Positions 1-10,790 of a stretch of DNA of 64,000 bases are shown piece after piece. Position numbers and translations under genes: made by a program. Source of the DNA: Misgurnus anguillicaudatus (Eukaryota > Chordata > Actinopteri > Cypriniformes > Cobitidae); assembly GCF_027580225.2 (NCBI RefSeq), contig NC_073348.2, positions 29,290,001-29,354,000 on the forward strand, in the 5' to 3' direction. Position 1 is the stretch's first letter. Each line of letters begins with the position of its first letter. The notes under the pieces are model-generated. The model searched no databases, had not been told where the DNA came from, and saw only the letters and a list, made by a program, of their open reading frames with translations.

Positions 1-878
1 TACAGGTTTTGAATAAGAAGAGCATTAAAATGAGAAATTCAGATGGACTTCAGTTTGATCGCTCGATTACATGGAGGTTAGACTCGCTTGTGAATTAATT
101 ACGTTCCTACTTAACATTTGCTAAGCATCCTCCAGTATTTCCATGGCTCTATCTGGGTTAAGTCTCAAGGTACTCAGCCCGGTTATGGAGCTTTAGCTTG
201 GGGAAGATAGATGACCGTCAGAATGTGGGTGACCCAGTACAGATGAGTGACCTGTAAACACATCCTATCACCAAACCCTCAGGGCGTCCGGTCAGCTGTA
301 ACGCTGATGGGCCCCACTGAGCACATCCGGGCAGCGATCCGTAGTGCTGAGGAGGTGCATGGATACATGCTTCAATTTGACTGTTTATGGGTCTTACAGA
401 TGCAGCTTCTCTTACAAGCTCAGTGCCAGTCAACTGTTTTTTTTTTTTTTATTATCTTCAAAGATGAAATGCTCCTCTGATGATTATTAACTAGCATTTT
501 TTTTTTTTTGGGGGAGATTTTGAATAATGTATATCTTTCCATTTCTAAAGCTTTTCCATAGGTACCAGTCACAATCTACAGGAAGTCTCACTGTTTTTCT
601 TTCTGATGATTTTACTGCAATTTGTAACATTTGGCTTTATATATCTGAAACATAACACATTCGTACACGACAGATTAAATTACAAATCAATATCAAAGTC
701 CCTTTAGGGAAGTCGTGCCATGTTTGCATCGCCCCCGAGCAGTTATTTCAGTCATGCAAGACTAAAGTCCTATCTGCTTGCATGGGAAAAGATGGATGTA
801 ATTATCTTAAATGACATGGTAAGATCACAATTAAACATCATTTAAATCTGACATTAACTTTACCATAATTTTTGTTTC
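1..878. other. unique non-coding stretch
   Basis: No gene or recognisable repeat is visible. There are two T-runs (about 437-450 and 497-508) and ordinary AT-rich sequence with frequent stops in all frames. Confidence 0.5.
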
Positions 879-1021
879 TTAAAGGGATAGTTCACTCAAA
901 AATGAAAATGATGTCATCATGTATTCACTCTCATGTTGTTCTAAACCTGTATGAGTTTTTTTATTTTAATGAACACAAAAGAAGATATTTTGATTAATGA
1001 TAAGAACACAGCTGATATACA
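879..1021 (+). mobile_element. TTAA-flanked MITE, left-end fragment
   Basis: Begins with TTAA followed by AAGGGATAGTTCACTC and then the phrase TTCTAAACCTGTATGAG, shared with the copies at 40145 and 54513. The element stops where a Tc1-like element begins at about 1022, and no right half is found beyond that element, so the copy is truncated rather than simply interrupted. TTAA duplications are known for piggyBac and Kolobok transposons; which of the two mobilised this family cannot be told here. Confidence 0.65.
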
Positions 1022-1533
1022 GTATATAAAGGATTATTAGGAACACCAGATTAATATTGTGTTTGACCCCTTTTCGCCTTCAGAACTGCCTTAATTGTAC
1101 GTGGCATTGATTCAACAAGGTGCTGAAAGCATTCTTTAAAAATGTTGGCCCATATTGATAGGATAGCATCTTGCAGTTGATGGGCACGAAGCTCCCGTTC
1201 CACCACATCCCAAAGATGCTCTATTGGGTTGAGATCTGGTGACTGTGGGGGCCTTTTGAGTCCCTTGAACTCATTGTCATGTTCAAGAAACCAATTTGCA
1301 ATGATTCGAGCTTTGTGACACGGTGCATTATCCTGCTGGAAGTAGCCATCAGAGGATGGGTTCATGGTGGTCATAAAGGGATGGACATGGTCAGAAACAA
1401 TGCTCAGGTAGGCTGTGGCATTTAAACGATGCCCAATTGGCACGAAGGGGTGTGGCAAGAAAACATCCCCCACACCATTACACCATTGCATTAATGAGAA
1501 ATTCAACAGGTGTTCCTAATAATCCTTTAGGTG
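1022..1533 (-). mobile_element. Tc1/mariner element, internally deleted (copy 1)
   Basis: Both ends carry the same inverted terminal sequence: AAAGGATTATTAGGAACACC at about 1028-1047 and its complement at 1507-1528, the right end followed by TA repeats as expected for a TA target. At about 510 bp it is less than half the length of the copy at 56841, because the N-terminal half of the transposase gene is missing. The right end runs into a short (TA)n at 1533-1548. Confidence 0.9.
1051..1506 (-). pseudogene. Tc1-like transposase, C-terminal half
   Basis: This frame keeps the C-terminal part of a DDE transposase, the enzyme that cuts and rejoins element ends at TA sites. Visible are the second catalytic aspartate in FQQDNAPCHKA (residue 59 of this frame) and the catalytic glutamate in SPDLNPIEHLWD (residue 96), then the usual C-terminal helix to a stop. 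The DNA-binding paired-type domain and the first catalytic aspartate are absent: the start of the frame is read from the fused right terminal region, not from a real N-terminus. The spacing between the second D and the E is 36 residues, compared with 34 in classical Tc1 and Sleeping Beauty. The protein cannot be catalytic. It is a relic inside element 1022-1533. Confidence 0.85.
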
Positions 1534-1548
1534 TATATATATATATAT

Positions 1549-3365
1549 GTGTATTTACACAGCATGAGACTGTTTAGTTTGTCAACATTGCTTGCAAAGT
1601 TTGGTTTGTCATCATGATTTTTCTCATTTAAAAGTTTATATATTGCAGCAGCTGTCTCTCTCTGTGCTCAGACTCTGATGAAGGGGATAACCGCTTGCCA
1701 AACCGCCCGTTTTTATGGAGAAATCTGTTCAGTCCTGACTTAGAAAATCGCAGCCAGCATTTTTATTTTGGCGGTCGCGGCTAAGCCAGTAGGAAACATT
1801 TTAGCAGCTACACGGTGATAATTGTTTCGCCATCAAAATTTTGACAAAGCTTGCCGCTTCAGCTACCTTCACTTACAAGACTCTACTGCATTGCCTCAGC
1901 ACAATTTCTAAATTATGAGAACAAGAAAGGGAACCTCTATCTTGACTCTGCACCCCTAAACAAACAATTACCACAGCGAAAACGCACACATGCCACATCG
2001 CATTTATCCCCTGCTTTACTTACTTTAATAAAGTGTCAGCTGTAAAGTTACGGACTGCTATAAACCTTCTGCCAAACAGACTTTTATTTGATGTGCCCTT
2101 CAAGAAATAAGTTCAGCCTTGCTCTTTCTGTACCATAGATTGTTTTCCCAGGCATCTAATGTAATGTTTTGTTGTTACATTACAGTAGTTGTACCAAATA
2201 TGTCTATATGTAATTATATGTGAATGTTTAATTTCAAATTTTTTATAGTAAGTTGGTCCTGCCTCACAGCCTCCATATTTCTGGAAAGGTTTTCTATTAT
2301 GGATGTTGGAACATGCAGTGATTTAGCACCTTACAAAAAGCAAGAGCATCAGAGAGGTTAGGTGCTGATGTCGGGAGTTGAGACCTGGCTAGCAGATGGC
2401 ATTCAACTTCCTCCAAGAGGTATTCAGTAAGGGTTCAAGACTGAGTTTTGGCGAACCATTTCATTTCTTTCACAACACACCCGTTAAACCATTCCTGTAT
2501 GGATTTGGCTTTGCACAGGGGGGCTCTGTCACACAGGGACAAATTCTACCGTAAATGTTTGTATAAGGATATTGCATGGCTGTTTGCTTAATTTCACACG
2601 CTCTTGTTTGTGAAAAGGGAAGCTGAGAGAGCCAACCTGTTCATTTGAACCGCCTTCCCGCTTATGTTTGGCCATGTCGTGGTTTTTAACAAACTCGCAA
2701 AGCCCTTAATTCTGTAGCGTACGGGTGTAGTGGCACGGAAAACTTCCATTAGTTTTTCGAACGGCTAATTGACTGAAAAATATTTTTATACACACTGAAG
2801 TTTAACTTGAAGAGGAGAATCGTAGCTCCGGGGATGTGTCTTGTGTGGATTCAAGCGAAAACGCTCATTTGTGGAAAATGAGCAAGCTGGAGTGTGAAAA
2901 AGCTTCTTCAAAAGCTTCTTTGTGAGGGTTTGGAGATACAACACATGGATGAAAGATGCATAGATGACAAAATGTCACGGAAATTTGTGAATATTTTACG
3001 AGATGACAAATCTCATTCATATGTTTGATGGTGGGGTTAGGGGTTTGGCTTCATTATTGCTTTTTTCTAATCATTGCACGTATTAATACAATTCACTTTT
3101 ATCTAAGTTTATTTAACTACAGTAAGTTTGGAAGGAGCATGATCATGTGATCCAACCAATCAGTGGGAAGAGGTGCCTATAAATGGCAGTCCGTCATCTC
3201 TGTCCCATTACAGTTTTTGCAACACTCCTCCTCCACCCCATCACCTCACTCTCATCTAGTTTCATTTATCCCTTAAGAGGGGGGGGGGGGTACTCTGGAT
3301 TCAGGCTAAAATTCCAAACTTGTAGCCCTCTCCCCGAACAGCGCGCCAAATATGCTTCATCCAAC
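1549..3365. other. unique non-coding stretch with a repeat scrap
   Basis: Mostly unrecognised. About 2977-3053 holds a scrap (CACGGAAATTTGTGA, then GTGGGGTTAGGGGTTTGG) related to the fold-back families at 3366 and 19551. A run of 12 G lies at 3279-3290. The short open frames here have no recognisable domain. Confidence 0.45.
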
Positions 3366-4355
3366 CTTATCTCACAAATTTCCGTAGTATAGTCACGGAA
3401 TATTTTGCTCATTTATCCATGTCATTGTCACGGATCTCTGCATTTTTCTGTGTCCGTACCACAGACTTTCTTTTCCGTGTCAGTTTCACGTATTGGTTAC
3501 TCGAGAGTTTTTCCTATTTTTAAACCATTGTCGCTTGGGGTTAGATATGGGGTTTGGGTTAGTATGTCACTTTAAAGGGACATTCCACTTTTTTTGAAAA
3601 TATGCTCATTTTCCAGCTCCCCTAGAGTTAAACATTTTTATTTTTACAGCTTTGAAATCCATTCAGCTGATCTCCGGGTCTGGCGCTAGCACTTTTAGCA
3701 TAGCTTAGCACAATTAAATCTGATTAGACCATTAGCATTTAAATATTTTTCCTATTTAAACTTGACTCTTCTGTAGTTACATCGTGTACTAAGACCAACA
3801 GAAAATTAAAAGCTGCGATTTTCTCTGCAGATATGGCTAGGAACTATACTCTCAAACTGGCGTAATAATCAGTGACTTTGCTGCTGTAACATGGCTGCAG
3901 CAGGCGTAGTGATATTACGCAGCAGCCAAAAATAGTCCCCTTGGTTACTTTCAATGTTACTATCCAAACTCTTTGGTTATTTTTTTTGCCCGATGCTAAT
4001 GGTCTAATCAGATTCAATGGATTGTGCTAAGCTATGCTAAAAGTGCTAGCACCAGACCCGGAGATCAGCTGAATGGATTCTAAACAGGTAAGAATCAAAT
4101 GTTTAACTCTAGGGGAGCTGGAAAATGAGCAAATTTTCAAAAAAAGTGTGTCCCTGTAACTATTGGTTTATACTATTTTTTTTTACGGATTTTTAAACAA
4201 TTGTCGCCTGATGTTAGGGTTAAAGTTGGATTTGGGTAAGGATGTCATTTTATGTTACAGAAAGTCGTTCTAACCCCAAACCCAAGCTACAATGGTAAGA
4301 AAATAGGAAAAACAATTGAGCAAAATAACACGGAAATTTGTGAGATCATGCTGGC
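3366..4355. mobile_element. fold-back element (host of a nested insertion)
   Basis: The outer ends are inverted copies: TCTCACAAATTTCCGT near 3369 and ACGGAAATTTGTGAGA near 4330. Inside, the arms continue with TTTTGCTC and the phrase AACCATTGTCGC next to GGTTTGGGTT. A second copy lies at 21264-21732. The middle is interrupted by another palindrome at 3572-4159, and the remaining host halves resume on either side. Confidence 0.7.
3572..4159. mobile_element. palindromic MITE nested in the preceding element
   Basis: About 150 bp at the left (GCTCATTTTCCAGCTCCCCT, then ATTCAGCTGATCTCCGGGTC) reappears inverted at the right (GACCCGGAGATCAGCTGAAT, then AGGGGAGCTGGAAAATGAGC). The arms are slightly diverged and enclose about 250 bp that includes AAAATAGTCCCCTTGG. 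The left end is TTAAAGGGACATTCC and the right ends in AGTGTGTCCCTGTAA, so TTAA is intact only on the left. Non-coding; it must rely on transposase from elsewhere. Confidence 0.85.
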
Positions 4356-5279
4356 TTTATCTCATATCGATTACATGTTAATGCTAACTCGTGAAATACA
4401 AATTAGTAACATGCTAGGCATAGACTCTTACATTTGAATGTACAGCACATGCCTGATGATTCCCAACACGGATCCTATGGATTAGTCGGCATTCCTACGT
4501 TCGAATCGTTCCTGCCAGTAAATCCAGAAGAAAAACCTTTGTTTATGACAGAGCCTGAACATGTTTGAATCTCATCAGTGGGAATTATTCTCATCCTGAC
4601 ACGCTGTTGTAGACATGTTTTGCTAATCAGACACTAACATGAAGCAGATTTAAGAGGATGTCAGAGCAGAGTTACACGCCGGTGCGCGTATGTCTCCCTC
4701 TCTCCTGTCTGTCTGTCACTGGCTGTTGTCAGGGCTGAGAGAGTTTAGTCAGACGGCGTGCTGATGTGCTCGATTTTATCCGGTCTTTATCTCACGGCTG
4801 TCTGAGGCCTTCGCTTCCACCGATGTTGGATTGGCAGGAGTTATCGCAGCTGGCTCGCACAAATGCGGTCGGTGGAAAAGCGCGTGTGGGTTTGTTTGTG
4901 TATATTTATGTTTGTTTGCAAAGACCATCTGCAAATCCTTCTTAGCTACTCGTCCGTTGCTGTATTTAGTTTGGTGCTTTTCCTCAGTGGTGTCGGCTTT
5001 TAAGAGTTGTCTGTGAAACACAAGACAGCTGCCCTGTCTCTTAAATCTCTGTCAGTCAGAGACTTAGCAGACTGTTTTTGGATGAATGATCCTCCAAGGA
5101 TTTTTTGACACGCTTTCAAGTCAGAATATCTCATATGATGGCTTTGGTTGGATTCATTTGACCTTAATTTGATGCATTGAGGTGTAATTTTATAATGCTT
5201 ATGTGAATCATGAGTTTATGTATTTAAACATGTATTTATATTTTAAAGCACTCTGTCAGGTTCTATTTTTATTCTTTTA
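4356..5279. other. unique non-coding stretch
   Basis: No recognisable repeat or gene. The section 4560-5030 is of mixed composition and could contain conserved non-coding sequence, but nothing in the sequence alone proves it. The facing short frames around 4776-5021 overlap on opposite strands and have no domain. Confidence 0.4.
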
Positions 5280-5360
5280 AGCCACCACAGATTTTATTTA
5301 TGCTGAATTGTATAATCCTTTGACAGATAATGTAAATACAAAGATAAAAACGAAAAGAAA

Positions 5361-5624
5361 TTAGCAAGTGAGGTGTTGGCAGAAGAGATGTGTTTTTAGC
5401 CGATTCTTAAAGATGGCTACAAAATCAACAGATCTTGTCGCAACCGGCAGATCATTCCACAGATGAGAAACAGAACTAGAGAAGGTACGTGATAGTAATT
5501 TTTTCCCTTTTTTGGATGGCACCAGAAGTCGTCGCTCCACTCTTGCCACAGCATTTTGGATCATCTTTAGGGGTTTGGTTGTGCAGGCTGGGCGTCCGGC
5601 CAGTAACGCATTGCAATAGTCCAA
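5361..5624 (-). pseudogene. LINE reverse transcriptase, C-terminal fragment
   Basis: The frame begins in the conserved phrase DYCNALLAGRPACTTKPLKM, continues with IQNAVARV, then jumps to SRTFSSSVSHLWNDLPVATR and ends with FKNRLKTHLFCQHL and a stop. In fish L2-type LINEs these two blocks frame a longer connecting segment, so the jump marks an internal deletion. In the family the protein copies element RNA into DNA at the target nick; this fragment lacks the palm and active-site motifs and cannot function. The upstream coding part continues in another frame at 5648-5959. Confidence 0.8.
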
Positions 5625-5647
5625 TCTGGACAGGACAAGAGCCTGGA

Positions 5648-5959
5648 CTAGGACTTGTGTAGCATGCTCAGATAGGAAAGATCTAATTTTCCTAATGTTG
5701 TAGTGAATCTACAAGAGCGGGCGTTGCTGGCAACATCCTCTGTTAAACTAAGCTGATCATCAATATCCACCCCCAGGTTTCTGGCTGTCCTGGAAGGAGT
5801 AATGGTCGAAGAACATAGTTGAAAGAAAAGACTGTGATGAATCTTAGAATGTGAATGATCAACCATGCGGAGGAATTGCAACGTATAAAATGTTATGCAA
5901 GCATTTGATTCAGATTTCAGTTGATGCCTCCCACCTTTGCATCCTGGCTTATAAGTCAT
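5648..5959 (-). pseudogene. LINE reverse transcriptase, upstream fragment (frameshifted)
   Basis: Recognisable residues are STITPSRTARNLGVDIDDQL and SCRFTT, which in fish L2-like LINEs lie shortly before the DYCN block. After CRFTT the reading frame departs from the family sequence, and the true continuation (an EHATQVLVQAL-like segment) is in the frame of the next fragment, so a small indel separates them near 5690-5715. The N-terminal 50 residues of this frame are not recognisable. The FADD-type active site is not present. Confidence 0.7.
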
Positions 5960-6187
5960 TATTTGTTTTTAACGTAACAATACATTTAAGGTTTATGACA
6001 CACACGTTTTGTCCAACAAGTTAGTCTTCATGTATTAACACAACTTTTATCAATTTTGAAGTCAAAATTGTCTTTTTATATTTCTAGTAAACACATTTAC
6101 ACTTCAAAAGTAAATGTCGCACACCTGTATAGGTGCGTAGGAGAAGACAATGTAGTCCAAATGTATACAAACTAAGAAAAACAATTT

Positions 6188-6891
6188 GTTTTCAGATTGT
6201 TTATGATGAAATAGAATGGTTTTGACTGAAATTTCGACATATGATGCTTTCCCGAAAATTTGCGGGTGTTTGTTGTTTCACCTCTCACCTCTTTAATGGC
6301 TGTATAGGTGCACTGGAACAATCCTTCCTAAAATGCATTAAACTTCCGTTTACAAAGACGTGAAACTCACCGAGTGGTCAGGGGTGTTCACTGATATGCT
6401 CACACAAAAATTGCTGCAAAATACGCATTCCAACAGGTTTTATCGTAGTTTTGTCCAACTCCATTGACTTGTATTAGATGTGCTGTGAGGTACGGTATTA
6501 CTCCGGGCAATTGGCAAAGGTGGATTATTGCCACCAACTGGGCTGGAGTGTCTATTATTCAAGCTCTCAGCGGAAGAATATACGAGTGTGAGGCGTTTGG
6601 AAAAATAGGTCCACAAGTTAACAACGAATGCTAAAACACCTGTTGGAAAGCATCTTTTGCAGCGATTTTTGTGTAAGCATATCAGTGAACACCCCTGACC
6701 ACTCGCTGAGTTTCACGTCTTTGTAAATGAAAGTTTAATGTATTTTAGGAAGGATTGTTCCTTTGCACTTATACACCCATTGTAGAGGTGGGAGGTGATA
6801 CAATAAACACCCGAAAATTCTCGGGGGAGCCGCATATGTCGAAATTTCAGTTAAAACCGTTCTATTTCATCATAAACAATTTGAAAACAGG
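6188..6891. mobile_element. long palindromic (fold-back) element
   Basis: The left arm begins GTTTTCAGATTGTTTATGAT and the right arm ends with its near-complement ATCATAAACAATTTGAAAAC. Matching continues inward through GGAACAATCCTTCCTAAAAT against AGGAAGGATTGTTCC and GTGTTCACTGATATGCTCAC against GTAAGCATATCAGTGAACAC, giving arms of roughly 250 bp around a centre near 6540. No coding capacity; a non-autonomous DNA transposon of unknown family. Confidence 0.85.
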
Positions 6892-7999
6892 GCTTTAAGT
6901 GTAAAATACGGAACTTGTCCTTTAAGACCACAATCATATCTTTTTGTATTCAAGTTTATATTCAAAATTCAAAAAAAATATGTAAAGATTAACTTTTAAA
7001 ACAAAATGTCTAACTTTTTTTAACTTTTGTTAATCACAGAGCTTATTTTTTTGCGATAATCCAAAAGTCTATGGGAAAAATGAATGGGCTTTTTTGCAAG
7101 GGAATCAGTGACCACCTAACTTTAGGGTTGGCTTACAAAAAAAATGTCATCTGCGTCACTTTATGAGAGTCCACAAAAGTTTCTAAAGAGCCCTAAAATT
7201 GTATTCATACTGTACCGGATAATTCTGAATACAAAGTAAGAAACAAAACAAGTTAGCCTAAATGTAATGCCATTGTCAAGGATCACAATGGGTCTATTGT
7301 CAATGAATACTTGTTACCCACAATCCTTGTATTGGTGCTATCATTGTTAATTCAACATCCACTGACCCTAATATCTTCTCTGTTCTTCTGTAAGAATGCA
7401 TATTTGTTTTCAACTCATCCTAAGTGCTTTCCCAGGCAAATCAACATCACTCATTCTGCACGTTTTGTGTTTACTCATAAATTTAATTACGTTGAAACAA
7501 CAAGCTACTGTTGAGTTTTTAGCTTAATGTTTGTCTCCCTAACCCGTCCCTGATGGTAAGAGTATTTCAGTAGTCGTCTTTGTCTTAATAAATCCCTTGA
7601 ACTCTGATAACACACAAATTAAGTTTTCAGAGTAATTTTATTATTTTAATTGAACGTGTTTCTTCATGCATTTCCACTCCATTAAAATAATTTTCAAATA
7701 TATTTAAGAAGCAATATATCGCGATTTATTCAAGTGTTTATTTTCCAAAGTGTTCAACAAAGGCAATGAATTTCCCCCACAGATGTATTGTTTGTTTTTA
7801 GTAGACATATAGTATGCACAGACCCAGGGGTGTCATGCACCAATTTTTTGAATTGGTCTAAAGTGGACTATTAAAATAACGGCTTACCCAAGGATATATC
7901 TGTGACAGTCTGTTAAACTGATGCTGTACAATGTTTATGATAACAATGAATAGTGAAACAGATTAGCATCAAATGTCATGTTCCTGTAGAGCACTGCCT
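6892..7999. other. unique non-coding stretch
   Basis: AT-rich with no recognisable gene or family. Includes homopolymer A-runs near 6969 and 7137. Confidence 0.4.
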
Positions 8000-8583
8000 A
8001 ATGCTGCGTTTACACCAGCTGTGGTAGAGGCATCAAGCGCAATTGATTTCAATGTTAAGTCGACGTGAAGACGCATTGACGTGAGTCTGGAGGTCTTCGG
8101 CGCGAATGAGGCGTTTAGCGCGACGCAGTAGACGCGATTCCGCCTCGTTCGTACTAATGGGGCGAATTTAACGTTGCCAAGGCAAATGTGAACTTTGGTG
8201 GAAAAACGTGCCGCGTTAACCAATCAGGAGCTTGCTTTAGAAGTGACGTAATTACAGAAAGCGAGTGGAGTCGCAGAAGCCCCTTCCATGACATGAATTT
8301 CCGCGTGAATGTCTCGATGACGAGAATTTTACACGCGTCTTTCACGCGCGAATGAAGCGAGTAAACTCAAACTGTTCAAGCTGCAAACTAGGCGCTACAC
8401 GCGATTTTGACGCCTCGAACGAGGCTGGTGTGAACCCACGGTTACTGTAACTGCTCAAACGCGTCTTCACCCAAGTTGAAAATATTCAACTCGAGAGAAA
8501 AATTTGCATGACATGAGTTAAATCCCGCGAGTAATCTAGAGCGAGTAACGCGATGCCCAGCGTTTGGTGTGTACGTAGCATTA
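8000..8583. mobile_element. GC-rich TIR element (MITE), possibly compound
   Basis: The ends are inverted: TAATGCTGCGTTTACACC at 8000 and GGTGTGTACGTAGCATTA at about 8566-8583. A further GTGTGAACCCACGGTTA at 8429-8445 looks like an internal end, so two related elements may be fused. The interior is much richer in CG dinucleotides than its surroundings and the part 8461-8570 (AAGTTGAAAATATTCAAC, then CGAGTAATCTA) is shared with 37460-37885. I take it as a non-autonomous element of Harbinger or hAT type. Confidence 0.65.
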
Positions 8584-8714
8584 GAGCACAACACAAAGGT
8601 CATGGGTTTGTTTACCAGAGAACACACGTGCTGATAAAAAGTATAGCTTGAATGCTCTATATATTGATTGCTTTGGATAAAAATCATCTGCCAAATGCAT
8701 TAAAGTAAATAAAT
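8577..8714 (+). repeat. tRNA-derived SINE, 5'-truncated
   Basis: Contains CACAAAGGTCATGGGTTTG (the B-box part of the tRNA-like head), then the family's tail TTTGGATAAAAATCATCTGC CAAATGCAT. The A-box part seen in the copy at 13553 is missing. It abuts the preceding element. Confidence 0.75.
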
Positions 8715-8754
8715 GTGTTTTTTTACAGTAGCAAACAAATATGTACTTTGTATG

Positions 8755-8772
8755 TAGTAGTAGTAGTAGTAG
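8755..8772. repeat. (TAG)n microsatellite
   Basis: Six tandem TAG units. Confidence 0.95.
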
Positions 8773-9642
8773 AAAGCATCGTATATTTGTTTACCAGTAT
8801 GTGCACTTCAACAGGGTTTTTTATATTCATGCTCATTTGTATTTTCAAAGAAGAGTCAGAATTCCATTATGAGTAAAGGACAAACATTGCATTTCTCAAA
8901 GTGAGTGTCGTTTCCATGCTTTGATGCCCCACCGATGGTCATTTATGAATCATAAAGAATAAGCATTGAGCTTCAACCAGGATATTTTGCCATCTATCTG
9001 CTTGAGGCAGTAATGGATAGGCTGTCAGAATGTGCCTTGAGTGCATCAAAGGGATTCACATATCAGTCTGGTTTGCATGCTGTTGCGTTTTGGCGGTTTA
9101 TGACAGGCGAGAGACAGAACAGGTCACATCACATCCTTTGCCTCGGCTAAAGGTCCGCATGATGTGTTTGAATTTACATTTTTGTGTGCTGATGGATCTG
9201 CGTTGCCATCTACTGAGTTGCATCTCTGTTACTACACTCATTAATGACTTAAAAGATCCGTCATGGATTTTAAATTGAACATGTCAAGGTATTATACTGT
9301 GGTCCATTAGGGTATTAATTAGAGAAATTATTGCAATGCTTTCCACGCAGAGCCTTCATTATTCCTGACAGGTATTTCTCATCAAGTTTAACAAGGTTAT
9401 GTATGCTAATAAAAAATAAATAGATTTCTGTAAGCGATGACCTGATAATGCACAGTCAGCCAGTGATTATTACAAAGATAAAACCAGATACGGTGAACAG
9501 GATGAATAAATAAATAGACTTGAAATATAGATTTGGGTCGAAAATACTACATTGTGTAGCTTGCATCTTGGAGAGTTAGCATCTGCAAGTTTCCTAAAAG
9601 GTCAGTTTTACTTGCATTGTTAGTAATATATCTTAGAAAAAA
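8773..9642. other. unique non-coding stretch
   Basis: No gene or repeat recognised. Short open frames without domains. Confidence 0.4.
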
Positions 9643-9742
9643 TTAAAGAGCCCCTATTATCCGATTTATGATTTTGCATTTACTTTGGTGTGTAAGTGTG
9701 TGTTAGTACATGCTAATGATATGCAGTGTTACAAATCCTAAC
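9643..9742 (+). mobile_element. left end of a TTAA element (interrupted host)
   Basis: Starts TTAAAGAGCCCCTATTATCC and follows the left end of the element at 42849 for about 100 bp (TTTGGTGTGTAAGTGTG, then GTACATGCTAATGATATGCA). It stops exactly where an inverted copy of the same family begins at TTAA 9743; the full copy has a TTAA at the matching place. Confidence 0.7.
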
Positions 9743-10790
9743 TTAAAGAGCACCTATTTCATTGCTAAAAACAAAGTTATTTTGTGTATTTGGTATAATA
9801 CAATGTGTTCGCGTGGTTTATGGTTAAAAACACATTATTTTCCACATACCGTATATTTTTGTAACTCCAGATTTCAATCTCTTGCTTTGTGTCCCTGATT
9901 GGCCAGCTTATCTGTACGTTGTAATTGGCCTGAATAGCTCTGACGTCAGCCGGAAATGTGACGCTCCTTACCATGTTTGAAAGATTCGCTCACAATGCTA
10001 TGCTAACAGAAGTTAACTTACAGGCTAATGACGGTCTTGTCTACATCACCAATCCCAGGAAGTTAACTGTTGCCTACAATCCGTGTGTTTGTTGAAGTCC
10101 AAGAAAAAAGATTTATGTTGGAGACGATAACTTGCGTCATTGTTTACTTTGGGGTATGTACCTTTTACATATCAGTAGCCCCTAATGGAATTGAAATTCC
10201 ACAAGGGGGCGTATTTGTTCCTCAGACATTGCACAATAAACGTGACATCCGAATATATTCATTATAAATCGTGAATGAAAAGTGAGATTCGAACGAATGT
10301 CCGTTAGTGAACTTATTGTATACAGTATTTATATCGTAATTCGGTCATAAACGTCAAGATTGTGAGATTAACAAATCGTTTTGGATTAAAAGGCTTGGAT
10401 ATTCCATTTCCTTGGACTTTTGGGGATTTATGAACAATTTGTTTTGGACAATTTCACCGAAGCGGATAAAGGGAAGATTTTAAAGGTAAGTAAATATCCT
10501 AAATCGGCGCCGCCCGGTTCAGGTAACTAAAAACTAGATTACAGTTTTATGACTGCTAAAAATCATAAGATGCTTTGTGTGTGCGCTTAATGGAATCCCT
10601 AAAGTGTAAGCTTTGCAACGATGTGCCGCATGACCGTATATTTTGAAGATTTAATGCTTCAAAGTTACAATGACGTTTATGCAGCCTCACGTACAAGGGA
10701 GGGGGTGAACCGTGTACGGCACAGTGTTCCTTATCAGGTTAAAATGCACTAACACACCAAAGGAAATTTAAAAGCATAAATTGTGTGCCA
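9743..10790 (-). mobile_element. TTAA element of the same family, inverted, with extra internal sequence
   Basis: Starts TTAAAGAGCACCTATTTCAT, which is the complement of the right end of the 42849 copy, and runs through GTGTCCCTGATTGGCCAG and TTTGAAAGATTCG in the same order as that copy read backwards. Near 10744-10775 the phrase ACACACCAAAGGAAATTTAA marks the opposite end, which is degenerate. About 10160-10500 has no counterpart in the other copies and may be a further insertion or the fuller ancestral interior. No transposase frame is seen. Confidence 0.7.

Larger units (their letters stand above)
5280..5965 (-). mobile_element. LINE (L2/CR1-like) 3' end, 5'-truncated and internally deleted
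   Basis: The minus strand encodes the last part of a non-LTR retrotransposon reverse transcriptase followed by a short AT-rich 3' tail. The 5' part is missing, as usual for LINE copies. The stretch between the IQNAVAR motif and the C-terminal LWNDLP block, normally of the order of 80-100 residues, has been lost, and there is a frameshift near 5690-5715. Confidence 0.8.

Noticed and set aside
5300..5965. A host gene exon related to reverse transcriptase
   Set aside because: Frameshift, internal deletion and a LINE-like 3' tail indicate an inactive LINE copy.
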